From an uncultured Granulosicoccaceae bacterium (GTDB lineage: Bacteria; Pseudomonadota; Gammaproteobacteria; Granulosicoccales; Granulosicoccaceae), in assembly GCA_938035525.1 (NCBI GenBank), contig CALHOI010000035.1, positions 1 to 64,000 of the forward strand: 64,000 nt of DNA, in the 5' to 3' direction. Shown in pieces: positions 27,644 to 37,003 of this stretch. Below the pieces are notes generated by a model that made no database searches, was not told where the DNA came from, and saw only the letters and a program-made list of their open reading frames with translations. Numbering within the stretch: position 1 is the first letter of the stretch; each line of letters opens with the position of its first letter. A program made the translations under genes and the position numbers.

Positions 27644-29347
27644 TCAGAACAATTGATAAAGTTGCGCCAGCGGAAGTGAGCTAGCCGGTTCGCATGTTAA
27701 TGACTCACCATCTGCAATAACCTCGTATGTTTCAGGGTCGACACTGATGTCCGGCTGCCAATCGTTGTGAATCATATCGGCCTTGCTGATGTTTCTGCAT
27801 TGACTGACCGAGGAGGTGAGTTTTTTTAGATTGAGCGCATCGGCCAGCCCTGCACTTTTCGCGTGCTCAGACATAAACGTCATGGACGTTGCATGTAGCG
27901 CGGCGCCATAAGCGCCGAACATGGGCCTGTAGTGAACCGGTTGCGGTGTTGGTATTGAGGCATTGGGGTCGCCCATTGGTGCACTGGCAATCATGCCCCC
28001 TTTAATGATCATGGAGGGCTTGGATCCAAAGAACGCCGGTTTCCATAAAACCAGATCAGCCAGCTTACCGACTTCAACAGAGCCCACCTCGTGCGCAATA
28101 CCGTGAGTAATGGCAGGATTAATCGTGTACTTGGCGATGTAGCGTTTAACGCGAAGGTTATCGATATCAGCTTTATCACCGGCCAAGCTACCGCGCTGTT
28201 GTCGCATTTTATGCGCCGTTTGCCATGTACGGCAGATCACTTCGCCCACACGCCCCATTGCCTGCGAATCGGATGCAATCATCGAAAACGCACCCAGGTC
28301 TTGCAGTATGTCTTCGGCGGCAATGGTTTCGCGTCTTATACGCGACTCTGCAAAGGCGACATCTTCGGCAATAGACGGATCAAGATGATGACACACCATC
28401 AACATATCCAAATGCTCGTCAATGGTGTTGACGGTATACGGCCGGGTTGGATTGGTTGATGAGGGTAATACGTTTGATTGCCCGCATGCCTTAATGATGT
28501 CGGGCGCGTGCCCACCACCTGCGCCTTCGGTGTGATACGTATGAATGGTCCGCCCTTTCATGGCCGCCAGAGTATGCTCAACAAATCCTGACTCGTTTAA
28601 TGTGTCGGTGTGTATGGCAACCTGAATATCCATTTCGTCTGCAACACTCAAACAGCAATCGATGGTGGCTGGCGTTGTACCCCAGTCTTCATGCAGTTTT
28701 AATCCGATAACGCCGGCTGCAACTTGCTCTTTTAACGGGTCGGGTTGACTGGCATTACCTTTTCCAAGCAAACCCAGGTTCATTGGAAATTCATCAGCGG
28801 CCTGCAGCATGCGATGGATATGCCATGGACCGGGTGTTGCAGTTGTTGCGTTGGTGCCCGTTGCAGGACCAGTTCCACCACCTAGCATGGTTGTGATGCC
28901 AGAACACAATGCTTCTTCTATTTGCTGTGGGCATATAAAATGGATATGAGCATCGATACCACCTGCGGTAACAATCATGCCCTCACCTGCAATCACCTCG
29001 GTACCAGCACCAACCGGGATAGTAATGGCTGGCTGAATATCCGGGTTACCGGCTTTACCAATCGCGTGTACGCGACCAGACTTAATGCCGATGTCGGCTT
29101 TTACAATACCCCAGTGATCAACAATAAGTGCATTGGTAATAACTGTGTCTACCACATGCTCTGAAGTTAACTGGCATTGACCCATGCCATCACGGATAAC
29201 CTTACCGCCACCAAACTTAACCTCTTCACCATAAACGGTATGGTCGTCTTCAACCTCTATCCACAAATCGGTATCGGCCAAACGAACGCGATCACCTGTT
29301 GTGGGGCCGTACATTTCTGCATAGGCTTTTCTGGATATCGTTGCCAT
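27644..29347 (-). CDS. ureC: urease alpha (catalytic) subunit
   Basis: The 567-residue amidohydrolase subunit carries the di-nickel active site that hydrolyses urea to ammonia and carbamate. It shows [15 protein letters not shown] at the start, the metal ligands [13 protein letters not shown], the carbamylated lysine in [18 protein letters not shown], the flap [22 protein letters not shown] with the catalytic His, and [12 protein letters not shown]. All expected catalytic residues appear intact. It lies 9 bp downstream of the fused small subunit gene. Confidence 0.98.
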   Translation of the reverse strand: MATISRKAYAEMYGPTTGDRVRLADTDLWIEVEDDHTVYGEEVKFGGGKVIRDGMGQCQLTSEHVVDTVITNALIVDHWGIVKADIGIKSGRVHAIGKAGNPDIQPAITIPVGAGTEVIAGEGMIVTAGGIDAHIHFICPQQIEEALCSGITTMLGGGTGPATGTNATTATPGPWHIHRMLQAADEFPMNLGLLGKGNASQPDPLKEQVAAGVIGLKLHEDWGTTPATIDCCLSVADEMDIQVAIHTDTLNESGFVEHTLAAMKGRTIHTYHTEGAGGGHAPDIIKACGQSNVLPSSTNPTRPYTVNTIDEHLDMLMVCHHLDPSIAEDVAFAESRIRRETIAAEDILQDLGAFSMIASDSQAMGRVGEVICRTWQTAHKMRQQRGSLAGDKADIDNLRVKRYIAKYTINPAITHGIAHEVGSVEVGKLADLVLWKPAFFGSKPSMIIKGGMIASAPMGDPNASIPTPQPVHYRPMFGAYGAALHATSMTFMSEHAKSAGLADALNLKKLTSSVSQCRNISKADMIHNDWQPDISVDPETYEVIADGESLTCEPASSLPLAQLYQLF

Positions 29348-29356
29348 AGTGGTTTC

Positions 29357-29992
29357 CTATAGTGAGCCCATGATGGCCTGGTTAAACCCGAATACTCGCC
29401 GCTTGCCCGACAAGGCAACCAACTCAACTTCACGTTGTTGGCCCGGCTCAAAACGAACTGCCGTTCCCGCTGCAATGTTTAACCGAAAACCGCGAGTGGA
29501 TTCACGATCAAATGTTAGCGCTGGGTTGACTTCATAAAAGTGATAATGCGATCCAATTTGGATGGGGCGATCACCTTCATTGGAAACAGACACGGTGAGC
29601 GTTTCACGTGACTCGTTAAGTGTGATGTCGCCCTCCTTTACGACAACGGCGCCTGGCTTTGTTGTTGCTGATTGCGTTGCACCCCTGGCTGGCTGAATAG
29701 GCTCATGCACAGTAACCAGCTTAGTACCGTCGGGGAACGTTGCCTCAACTTGCACATCGTGAATTAAATCAACAACGCCATCCATAACCTGATCGGTTGA
29801 TAGCAACTCGCGGCCTTTACTCATGAGTGCCGACACAGATTCGCCATCGCGTGCACCCTCAATAATATGCATGCTGATAAACGCAACTGCTTCGGGGTAG
29901 TTCAACTTGAGCCCTCGCTCGAGCCGTCGCTCGGCAAGCAGCGCTGCTGTGAACAACAAAAGCTTGTCTTTTTCCCTGGGGTTTAAGTCCAC
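29357..29992 (-). CDS. ureAB: urease gamma-beta fused subunit
   Basis: The single 211-residue protein joins urease gamma (about residues 1-100, [20 protein letters not shown] through VTVHEPI) and urease beta (about 110-211, [51 protein letters not shown]) by a short Ala/Thr linker. Most Proteobacteria encode the two parts as separate ureA and ureB genes. Fusions are best known from Helicobacter and occur sporadically elsewhere. The start codon is GTG (29992), just after a short leader following ureD. It assembles with UreC. Confidence 0.95.
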   Translation of the reverse strand: MDLNPREKDKLLLFTAALLAERRLERGLKLNYPEAVAFISMHIIEGARDGESVSALMSKGRELLSTDQVMDGVVDLIHDVQVEATFPDGTKLVTVHEPIQPARGATQSATTKPGAVVVKEGDITLNESRETLTVSVSNEGDRPIQIGSHYHFYEVNPALTFDRESTRGFRLNIAAGTAVRFEPGQQREVELVALSGKRRVFGFNQAIMGSL

Positions 29993-30033
29993 AGTATTTT
30001 CCTGATAAAAATTTGCGTGATAAATTTATCGCG

Positions 30034-30915
30034 TTATGTTGACCAGATACGCGGCACACAAGGTGTTTGTTGATTAAGCCGGTAACGCAGCTGCGACCAA
30101 ACAGAAGCAAACCCCTCTTTGGCCTTTTGCGCGTTATTGCCAATGTACCTAACAAGCAATAGCGAGTCGACGAGAGTCACAAAAAACTCTGGCAGATGCT
30201 GTAGTTTTTGTCGAGCCATATCGCACGCATCTTTTGTCATTTTGTTGAGTATCAGTGTACCCGTAACACAACAGTGACGCAGGCCAGTATATTGAGATAA
30301 GTTGTTTGTTTCATCAACAATCAAACGGTCCCTGAACACCGACGCACCATCGACAATGACTTTAAGTTGATTGCACACCGAACCTCGCTCAAAAAAAGCT
30401 TGACCAGCAGGACGACCAAAGCAGTGGATGTCCCACAGCGCCAGCGATGACTGGTGCTTTATATCGACCGTGGTTTCTATATTGGCTAAACAATCATTAA
30501 AGTAGATGTTCTCTTGAGGAAACCATTCAAGCGAACCGCCGTGCACATCAAGCTTTTGCGATACCTGGGAAACCCGTCCGCTGGAGCGATAAAACTTTGT
30601 TGCTCCAGGCGTTGTCACCAATCCCGCGGCACCCGATTCTGTGCTGGTGTTAATGGACAGTGCATCTCCGCCCACAACACCGCCCGGCGGATGCAACAGA
30701 TACACATGGGCAACTGAGTTTTCTGGATAGAACGGACGCTGAATGGTTAGCGGGCCACTGTGACGCCGCCGGACAACCGGTTGTTGTGGTCCAGCCTCAA
30801 ACGACAAGTCAAGACTGGCTTTCCATCCTTTATGATTTGATGAGCTTACTGCTACAGATTTTATAGGTGTGCGCTGTGGCAGTGCTGACACATTGTCGGT
30901 AACAACCGCCGTCAT
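30034..30915 (-). CDS. ureD: urease accessory protein UreD
   Basis: This 293-residue UreD (UreH) scaffold binds apo-urease and recruits UreF/UreG for nickel insertion. Family features are the middle segment AHVYLLHPPGGVVGGDALSI, TTPGATKFYRSSG, LEWFPQENIYFNDCLA, and WDIHCFGRPA. Its ATG overlaps the stop of the upstream His-rich protein by 4 bp, placing that protein firmly in the operon. Confidence 0.94.
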   Translation of the reverse strand: MTAVVTDNVSALPQRTPIKSVAVSSSNHKGWKASLDLSFEAGPQQPVVRRRHSGPLTIQRPFYPENSVAHVYLLHPPGGVVGGDALSINTSTESGAAGLVTTPGATKFYRSSGRVSQVSQKLDVHGGSLEWFPQENIYFNDCLANIETTVDIKHQSSLALWDIHCFGRPAGQAFFERGSVCNQLKVIVDGASVFRDRLIVDETNNLSQYTGLRHCCVTGTLILNKMTKDACDMARQKLQHLPEFFVTLVDSLLLVRYIGNNAQKAKEGFASVWSQLRYRLNQQTPCVPRIWST

Positions 30916-31139
30916 AAAACCTTGCTTTTAGCTCGGTATTTATACAGCGCTAACGTGACCAACACCAAAACAGATAAAACGGCGCCAGCTGCAGCAATTG
31001 AGGTTGCATACCCGTGATGTGCACCCCCGGCATGTGCATGCCCGGGATGTGCAAACGCTGGCACGACAACCATTGACATGCCCGTGATGACACTTGCTAT
31101 CGAGAACCTCACGGGTTTGCTTGTTCTTAAACGCTTCAT
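30912..31139 (-). CDS. small His-rich membrane protein in the urea operon
   Basis: This predicted 75-residue protein starts at the ATG at 31139 (MKRLRTSKPVRF). A basic N-terminus is followed by a signal-like hydrophobic segment (IASVITGMSMVVVPAFA), then an exposed HPGHAHAGGAHHGYA stretch. A second transmembrane helix (AAAGAVLSVLVLVTLALY) and a Lys/Arg tail complete it. The predicted form is a mature periplasm-facing His cluster tethered to the inner membrane. It overlaps ureD by 4 bp and lies between the urea importer and urease genes. I do not recognise a named family. Binding of nickel or another metal for urease supply is an inference from the His cluster and position. Confidence 0.75.
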   Translation of the reverse strand: MKRLRTSKPVRFSIASVITGMSMVVVPAFAHPGHAHAGGAHHGYATSIAAAGAVLSVLVLVTLALYKYRAKSKVL

Positions 31140-31235
31140 AACATTACCCTGAAAAATACCCTGAAAAACAACCTGAGTTGCCGCATTGAAAACGCGCATC
31201 TAATTTAAAAAAGCGCATATAAACGGTTGAATCAT

Positions 31236-31943
31236 CTATACGGTTAAATATTGATCGACTATGGTGTCATCGAGATCACTCATTAGCCCCTTAGCCATGA
31301 GTCGGCCTCTATCCAATATGACGTAGTGATTGCCAACCTGCCTGGCAAATGCCAGCTTCTGTTCCACCAGAATAACAGTAATTCCTTTGTCACGAACCAA
31401 TGACTTAATAACATCGGCAATCTCTTGAACAATGGTTGGCTGAATGCCTTCTGCAGGCTCATCCATTATAAGCACAGTGGGTTCCAATACCAAAGCTCTT
31501 GCAATCGCCAACTGCTGTTGCTGTCCACCTGAAAGGTCTCCACCGCGACGACGACGCATCTCTGCCAGCACCGGAAAGAGCTCGTAGATAGTTGCTGGTA
31601 CGTTTTTAAGTTTTGACCGGCTGGCAAAAAAGCCTGTGCGTATGTTTTCTTCGACCGTAAGCTGAGAAAATATTTGCCGCCCTTGAGGGATGTAACCGAT
31701 GCCCATAGATGCACGACTTTCTGCGGGCAGCTTCACCATATTTTGCCCACTGAACAACACTTCACCTTGTACGTTGGGTACTAATCCCATGATACTTTGC
31801 ATTAGTGTGGTTTTACCTACACCATTACGCCCCAGCACACAGGTGCACTGACCTTGGGCAATCTCTATATCAATATCCCACAGTGTATGGCTCTGACCGT
31901 AATACTGATTAAGCGCCCTAACGTCGATCATGGTAGTCATCAT
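31236..31943 (-). CDS. urtE: urea ABC transporter ATP-binding protein UrtE
   Basis: The 235-residue ATPase of the LivF type has Walker A LGRNGVGKTTLM, the signature DLSGGQQQQLAIARAL, and Walker B TVLIMDEPAEGIQP. The substitution EGIQP is characteristic of UrtE rather than LivF. It energises urea import with UrtD on the cytoplasmic face. The ORF-track frame overlaps the end of urtD; ATGs at 31943, 31940 and 31931 are all possible, and 31943 is chosen as a compact, non-overlapping start with a weak purine-rich site. Confidence 0.93.
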   Translation of the reverse strand: MMTTMIDVRALNQYYGQSHTLWDIDIEIAQGQCTCVLGRNGVGKTTLMQSIMGLVPNVQGEVLFSGQNMVKLPAESRASMGIGYIPQGRQIFSQLTVEENIRTGFFASRSKLKNVPATIYELFPVLAEMRRRRGGDLSGGQQQQLAIARALVLEPTVLIMDEPAEGIQPTIVQEIADVIKSLVRDKGITVILVEQKLAFARQVGNHYVILDRGRLMAKGLMSDLDDTIVDQYLTV

Positions 31944-31947
31944 TGCT

Positions 31948-32775
31948 TCACTCGCCAAGATAGACACGTCGGACGTCGTCATTGTTTTGAATTTCTTCCA
32001 TTGTGCCCTCGGCCAGTACCGTTCCCTGATTAAGCACAGTCACTCTGTTGGCTATAGAGCGTACAAATTCCATATCGTGTTCGACCACAACAATGGTGTG
32101 ATCACCGGCCAGACTCAACAGTAACTCACCGGTTTTATCCATCTCTTGATGCGTCATACCAGCTACCGGTTCATCGATCAGCAACAGCAATGGTTTTTGC
32201 ATTAGCAACATACCAATTTCTAACCATTGCTTTTGCCCATGCGACAAATACCCAGACGGTTTGGTTAGCATCTCTTTGAGCCCGACCAAATCGGCTGTTT
32301 GTTCTATCCAGTCACACTGAGAAGAGCTAAGCTTACTGCGCAAGGTCCACCATATCGATTTGTTATCAGCCATGGATAACTCAAGATTAGTGAACACGCT
32401 CAGGTTTTCGAATACGGTTGGCTTTTGGAATTTGCGCCCAATACCGGCTATGGCAATCTGTGCTTCATTAAGATCTAACAGATCGACGTTCTTGCCATAG
32501 ACAACTCGCCCGGTGTCTGGTTTAGTCTTTCCGGTGATGATATCCATCATCGTTGTTTTACCCGCACCATTGGCACCAATCAGGCAACGCAGCTCACCGT
32601 TATCCACATAAAAATTTAAATCATTGATTGCCTGAAACCCATCAAACGCCACGCTGACGTTTTCCATGTAAAGCAAAGTACCGTGCGATCTATCTAGCTG
32701 ATCACTGATGCTGGGTGCCAGAAAATCAAAGACCCTGTCGCGGCGCAAATAGCCTCGTGTTTGTGTTTGCATCAT
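31948..32775 (-). CDS. urtD: urea ABC transporter ATP-binding protein UrtD
   Basis: The 275-residue LivG-type ATPase has Walker A GANGAGKTTMMDI, the UrtD-typical signature YLSHGQKQWLEIGMLL (SHGQ instead of SGGQ), Walker B LLLIDEPVAGMTHQEM, and the H-loop VVVEHDMEFV. It pairs with UrtE to power UrtBC. The start overlaps the urtC stop by 4 bp. Confidence 0.96.
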   Translation of the reverse strand: MMQTQTRGYLRRDRVFDFLAPSISDQLDRSHGTLLYMENVSVAFDGFQAINDLNFYVDNGELRCLIGANGAGKTTMMDIITGKTKPDTGRVVYGKNVDLLDLNEAQIAIAGIGRKFQKPTVFENLSVFTNLELSMADNKSIWWTLRSKLSSSQCDWIEQTADLVGLKEMLTKPSGYLSHGQKQWLEIGMLLMQKPLLLLIDEPVAGMTHQEMDKTGELLLSLAGDHTIVVVEHDMEFVRSIANRVTVLNQGTVLAEGTMEEIQNNDDVRRVYLGE

Positions 32776-33839
32776 GCGCTCTTCCTGCTAAAGATGCCCA
32801 TAACACCCCTGGGTAAATACAAGGTAGAAAATACAAATAGTGCACCTAATGCAAACAACCAGTACTCAGGCAAAGCCGCCGTAAACCAGCTTTTGGCATA
32901 GTTAACCAACAAAGCACCAATAATGGGGCCGTATAATGTGCCACGCCCACCAAGGGCAACCCAGACCACGACTTCGATAGAACTTAACGGCGCCATCTCG
33001 CTTGGATTGATAATGCCTGCTTGCGGTACATACAATGCGCCGGCAACGCCCGCTAGAATGGCCGAAAACGTAAACAACCAAAGTTTGTAACTCTCGACAT
33101 TAAAACCAATGAATCGAGTTCGCGACTCGGCATCTCGAATGGCTTGCGCTACCTGCCCTGCACGCGACCGCACAATGCGTATACAAACAACATAGCCAAT
33201 CACCAACGCCAGCGCAGATGCGACAAACAAACCATTACGCGTTTGCGCACTCTGCAATGAAAAACCCAGAATATCTTTAAAGTCGGTTAGACCATTGTTA
33301 CCACCAAATCCCATTTCGTTACGGAAAAACGCCAGCATGAGCGCGAAGGTCATTGCTTGCGTCATGATGGAAAGGTAGACGCCATTGACTCGGCTTCTAA
33401 AGGCAAACCAACCAAACACAAACGCCAGCAATCCGGGTGCAAGCACAATGGCCAGCATGGCAACCGGAAAATGCTCAAATCCGGTCCAAAACCAAGGCAG
33501 CTCCTGCCAGTTTAAAAACACCATAAAGTCTGGCAAGTCAGGATTGCCATACACGCCCCGATCACCAATCTGTCTCACCAGATACATGCCCATGGCATAA
33601 CCACCCAGCGCAAAGAACGCGCCGTGACCCAAGCTTAAAATCCCGAGGTAACCCCACACCAGATCAACCGATAAGGCCAGTAGTGCCAAACACAAATACT
33701 TACCCAATATCGCGACATTGTAAGTATCTACGTAAAAGAAACTATCGGGACTCAAACCCAGGTTGGACAAGGGAACGGCAATGATAAGAAACAACAACGT
33801 GACCAGTACCAATCGGTCAATCAAAGAATACGTTGGCAT
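32772..33839 (-). CDS. urtC: urea ABC transporter permease UrtC
   Basis: This 355-residue LivM-type inner-membrane permease has about ten hydrophobic helices. It carries the conserved LALSVDLVWGYLGILSLGHGAFFALGGYAMGMYLVRQ region and the C-terminal VWVALGGRGTLYGPIIGALLVNYAKSWF, which includes the ATPase-coupling loop. The ATG at 33839 is chosen because it follows the urtB stop by one base and has GGAGA upstream; the ORF-track start would add 32 residues inside urtB. Confidence 0.95.
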   Translation of the reverse strand: MPTYSLIDRLVLVTLLFLIIAVPLSNLGLSPDSFFYVDTYNVAILGKYLCLALLALSVDLVWGYLGILSLGHGAFFALGGYAMGMYLVRQIGDRGVYGNPDLPDFMVFLNWQELPWFWTGFEHFPVAMLAIVLAPGLLAFVFGWFAFRSRVNGVYLSIMTQAMTFALMLAFFRNEMGFGGNNGLTDFKDILGFSLQSAQTRNGLFVASALALVIGYVVCIRIVRSRAGQVAQAIRDAESRTRFIGFNVESYKLWLFTFSAILAGVAGALYVPQAGIINPSEMAPLSSIEVVVWVALGGRGTLYGPIIGALLVNYAKSWFTAALPEYWLFALGALFVFSTLYLPRGVMGIFSRKSA

Positions 33840-33840
33840 A

Positions 33841-35436
33841 TCAGTTCTCCACCGCTCGGCCACGAGCTGGGAAAAGCCCACTGGGGCGCTTTTGAATAAA
33901 CAGAATGATAAAAACCAACAAGATAATCTTGGCAAGCACAGCGCCCGCCCACGGCTCTAACACTTTATTGCTGATACCCAGTGTCATACCTGCAACCAAG
34001 GTACCCCACAAGTTACCGACACCGCCAAACACAACCACAATAAAAGAATCAATAATGTAAGACTGACCAAGGTTGGGCCCAACATTGCCCAGCTGACTTA
34101 AGGCAACACCAGCAACGCCAGCCACCCCCGAACCCAGACCAAATGTCATTGCATCGACTCGTGCCGATCGAATGCCCATGGCTCTGGACATTTGTCGATT
34201 CTGGGAAACGGCACGCATCTGCAAACCAAAACCCGTTCGGGTAAAAATCAGCAGCAACAACGCAAATACAAACAGACAAAAACCAATAATAATAAGCCGG
34301 TTATATGTCAGTGATAAAGCAGGATTAAGCACCCAGGAACCGGTCATCCAGGATGGATTGATAACCGCCACATTCTGAGAAGACACAAACGTACGAACGG
34401 TTTGCTGTAGCAACAAGCTGACGCCGAAGGTTGCCAGCAGGGTCTCCAGTGTTCTTCCATACAGATGGCGAATAACAGTTCGCTCAATCAACACACCAAC
34501 GGCACCCGACACCATAAACGCTGCCGGTACGGCAAGCAAAATGGAATATTCGATAGCCGAAGGAAACAACTGTTGAATAAAGTAGGTGGTATAGGCGCCG
34601 AGCATAATCAACTCGCCATGCGCCATGTTAATTACTCCCATAACGCCAAAGGTAATGGCCAGCCCAATGGCTGCCACCACCAACACCGAACCGAGACTCA
34701 ATCCAAAAAACAAGGTCTCCAGATGCCGGTACCAACGCTGACGGGATTCTGCTGCTGCAAGCAAGCTTGCAGCCTGGGTTGCCACTGCAGTATCGCTTGA
34801 GGAGTCAGCCAAGCGTCTGAGTGCGTTTAAAACATCCGAATCTAATTTGCCGTCAACAAAATTTAAGGCGTCGGCCTGTTGTTGCTTTGTGCCGTTTTCC
34901 AAATCGTGAATGGATACCAGAAGGCCCATAGCGGTACTGACATTGTGATCGGGTTCTTCCACTACTAGTTCGCGAACACGATCAACTGTAGCGCCATCAG
35001 CCTTACCGACCAGCGACTTAACCGCCTCATAACGTTCCTGTGCTTCACCGCTGGTTAGTGCAAAGGTGCCTATCAGGGAACGCAGGTTTTGACGCATCGA
35101 ATTGTCGACTTTTATTTTGCGTAAAGCCCGTTTTTTTTCAATGCCCAATGCGGAGCCATCGCTCGCTTTGGTCACGGTGTAATCTTTACCGTCTCTAACG
35201 GCCAGCACAATTTCGTCTGAGCTTTTTAGCTGATATAAATCGCCATCTACCATGGCCTGCAGCCACACCATCTTGCGAGGCGCAGAAGACTCTGCAATTA
35301 AATCGATTGCTTTGAGCCTGTCGGCTTTTGACTTACTGCTAAGTTCAGGTGCCAGGCTCTGTATCAGTTCGTTTTCATCGTTGGCCAGCAGCCCGCTTGA
35401 AAACAAAGCCAGACAAAATAGAAGAATAAGTTTCAT
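33841..35436 (-). CDS. urtB: urea ABC transporter permease UrtB
   Basis: The 531-residue LivH-type permease has, as usual for UrtB, a long N-terminal extension ahead of the membrane part. A signal peptide (MKLILLFCLALFSSGLLA) is followed by about 200 periplasmic residues with helical, HEAT-like repeats. The membrane domain begins near residue 235 (FGLSLGSVLVVAAIGLAITFGVMGVINMAHGE) and ends with the VVVFGGVGNLWGT coupling loop. It pairs with UrtC to form the urea channel. Confidence 0.95.
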   Translation of the reverse strand: MKLILLFCLALFSSGLLANDENELIQSLAPELSSKSKADRLKAIDLIAESSAPRKMVWLQAMVDGDLYQLKSSDEIVLAVRDGKDYTVTKASDGSALGIEKKRALRKIKVDNSMRQNLRSLIGTFALTSGEAQERYEAVKSLVGKADGATVDRVRELVVEEPDHNVSTAMGLLVSIHDLENGTKQQQADALNFVDGKLDSDVLNALRRLADSSSDTAVATQAASLLAAAESRQRWYRHLETLFFGLSLGSVLVVAAIGLAITFGVMGVINMAHGELIMLGAYTTYFIQQLFPSAIEYSILLAVPAAFMVSGAVGVLIERTVIRHLYGRTLETLLATFGVSLLLQQTVRTFVSSQNVAVINPSWMTGSWVLNPALSLTYNRLIIIGFCLFVFALLLLIFTRTGFGLQMRAVSQNRQMSRAMGIRSARVDAMTFGLGSGVAGVAGVALSQLGNVGPNLGQSYIIDSFIVVVFGGVGNLWGTLVAGMTLGISNKVLEPWAGAVLAKIILLVFIILFIQKRPSGLFPARGRAVEN

Positions 35437-35513
35437 GTACCCAAAAGCTCAAAAGGTTACCGCCTTAAAAAAGACGGCAACCCACTTGGTTTTAACGAGA
35501 GAGGTTTTTTTAC

Positions 35514-36806
35514 TTAAAGGTTTTGCCCAGCGCAGGCACCTGTGTCCACATTAAAGTTGCCACATGCCAACGGTGCACGCCAGTCTGAAATTAATCGCTT
35601 TGATTCTGGCAGAAAATCAGACCAGGCATCGCCAGCAACCAGACCACTGGTTTCCCACACAATGTCAAACTGACCATCATCCTGAATCTCACCAATCAAG
35701 ACTGGCTTGGTGATGTGGTGGTTGGGCATCATGGTTGAATAACCACCAGACAAGTTTGGTACTGAAATACCTATGATAGCGGCTTCAACTGCATCGGTAT
35801 CAGTGGTGCCTGCTTTTTCAACAGCTTCTACCCACATATTAAAACCAATATAGTGTGCTTCCATTGGATCGTTAGTCACCCGGTCTTCGCTTCCGATAAA
35901 CGAGTGCCAGGCATCGATGAACTCATCATTTTCATCGCTCTCAACACTCATGAAATAATTCCATGCAGCCAGGTGACCCACTAGCGGTGAGGTATCAAAG
36001 CCTGATAGCTCTTCTTCTCCGACAGAGAAAGCAATGACAGGAATGTCTTCTGCCGACACACCTTGATTAGCAAGTTCTTTGTAAAATGGCACATTGGCAT
36101 CGCCATTGATGGTGGATACCACGGCGGTCTTCTTGCCGTCACTGCCAAACTGTTTGATTTCGGCTACGATGCTTTGCCAATCGCTATGACCAAATGGCGT
36201 GTAGTTGATCATGATGTCTGCTGCGGGCACACCTTTATCGAGCAGGTAGGCTTCGAGGATTTTGTTGGTTGTTCTTGGATACACGTAGTCTGTGCCAGCA
36301 AGGACCCAACGGGTTGCACCGACATCATTCATTAGGTAATCCACAGCGGGTATAGCCTGCTGATTGGGCGCCGCACCCGTGTAAAACACGTTTTTGGATG
36401 ATTCTTCACCCTCATACTGAACTGGGTAGAACATCAGGCCGTTCAGTTCTTCGATAACCGGTAGAACGGATTTTCGAGAAACCGAAGTCCAGGAACCAAA
36501 AATAGCCGACACTTCTTCTTTCTCAATCAGCTCACGGGCTTTTTCTGCAAACAGAGGCCAATCTGAAGCAGGATCAACCACCACCGCTTCAAGCTGCTTG
36601 CCGAGCAAACCACCATTTTTATTCTGCTCATCGATCAGCATCAGCATGGTGTCTTTCAGGGTTGTTTCACTGATTGCCATGGTTCCTGACAATGAATGCA
36701 GGACGCCGACTTTAATGGTATCCGCAGCTGATACGCCAAAAGATGCCGTTGCGGATGCGGCAGCCAACAAGGCTCCGACTGCTTTGGTTCTGTAATGCTT
36801 TTTCAA
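35514..36806 (-). CDS. urtA: urea ABC transporter substrate-binding protein UrtA
   Basis: This 430-residue periplasmic binding protein has a cleavable signal peptide (ASATASFGVSA|ADT) and the UrtA opening IKVGVLHSLSGTMAISETTLKD. SWTSVSRKSVLPVIEELNGLMFYPVQYEGEE and GTDYVYPRTTNKI follow, both features of the urea/amide-binding subfamily. It captures urea and passes it to UrtBCDE. As first gene of the set it is probably the most strongly expressed. Its promoter region is shared with the divergent LysR gene. Confidence 0.96.
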   Translation of the reverse strand: MKKHYRTKAVGALLAAASATASFGVSAADTIKVGVLHSLSGTMAISETTLKDTMLMLIDEQNKNGGLLGKQLEAVVVDPASDWPLFAEKARELIEKEEVSAIFGSWTSVSRKSVLPVIEELNGLMFYPVQYEGEESSKNVFYTGAAPNQQAIPAVDYLMNDVGATRWVLAGTDYVYPRTTNKILEAYLLDKGVPAADIMINYTPFGHSDWQSIVAEIKQFGSDGKKTAVVSTINGDANVPFYKELANQGVSAEDIPVIAFSVGEEELSGFDTSPLVGHLAAWNYFMSVESDENDEFIDAWHSFIGSEDRVTNDPMEAHYIGFNMWVEAVEKAGTTDTDAVEAAIIGISVPNLSGGYSTMMPNHHITKPVLIGEIQDDGQFDIVWETSGLVAGDAWSDFLPESKRLISDWRAPLACGNFNVDTGACAGQNL

Positions 36807-36912
36807 AATACTCTCCAGACGATCAACGTAATTAATTGACGAAAAACCCGAATTCAGGCTCTGGAAAACACGTTACCGGTTGCCTAGCGCTGTGTATTCT
36901 GCCCATTTTGCA

Positions 36913-36943
36913 ACGTAGCGATGCAATAAATGCATCGCTACGT
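36913..36943. promoter_or_regulatory. 13-bp-arm inverted repeat between urtA and lysR
   Basis: Perfect arms ACGTAGCGATGCA (36913-36925) and TGCATCGCTACGT (36931-36943) are separated by 5 bp (ATAAA). They lie between the divergent urtA and lysR genes, about 107 bp before urtA and 61 bp before lysR. A perfect 31-bp dyad here is most likely an operator, and the adjacent LysR-type protein is the obvious candidate binder. The arms also contain GATGCA-N5-TGCATC, which is not a good NtrC box. Confidence 0.7.
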
Positions 36944-37003
36944 GCTATTCTGCTGGGCATCGTCATTCAACCAGCCACGCATGGTCGCGCTGGAAACGGC
37001 TAA

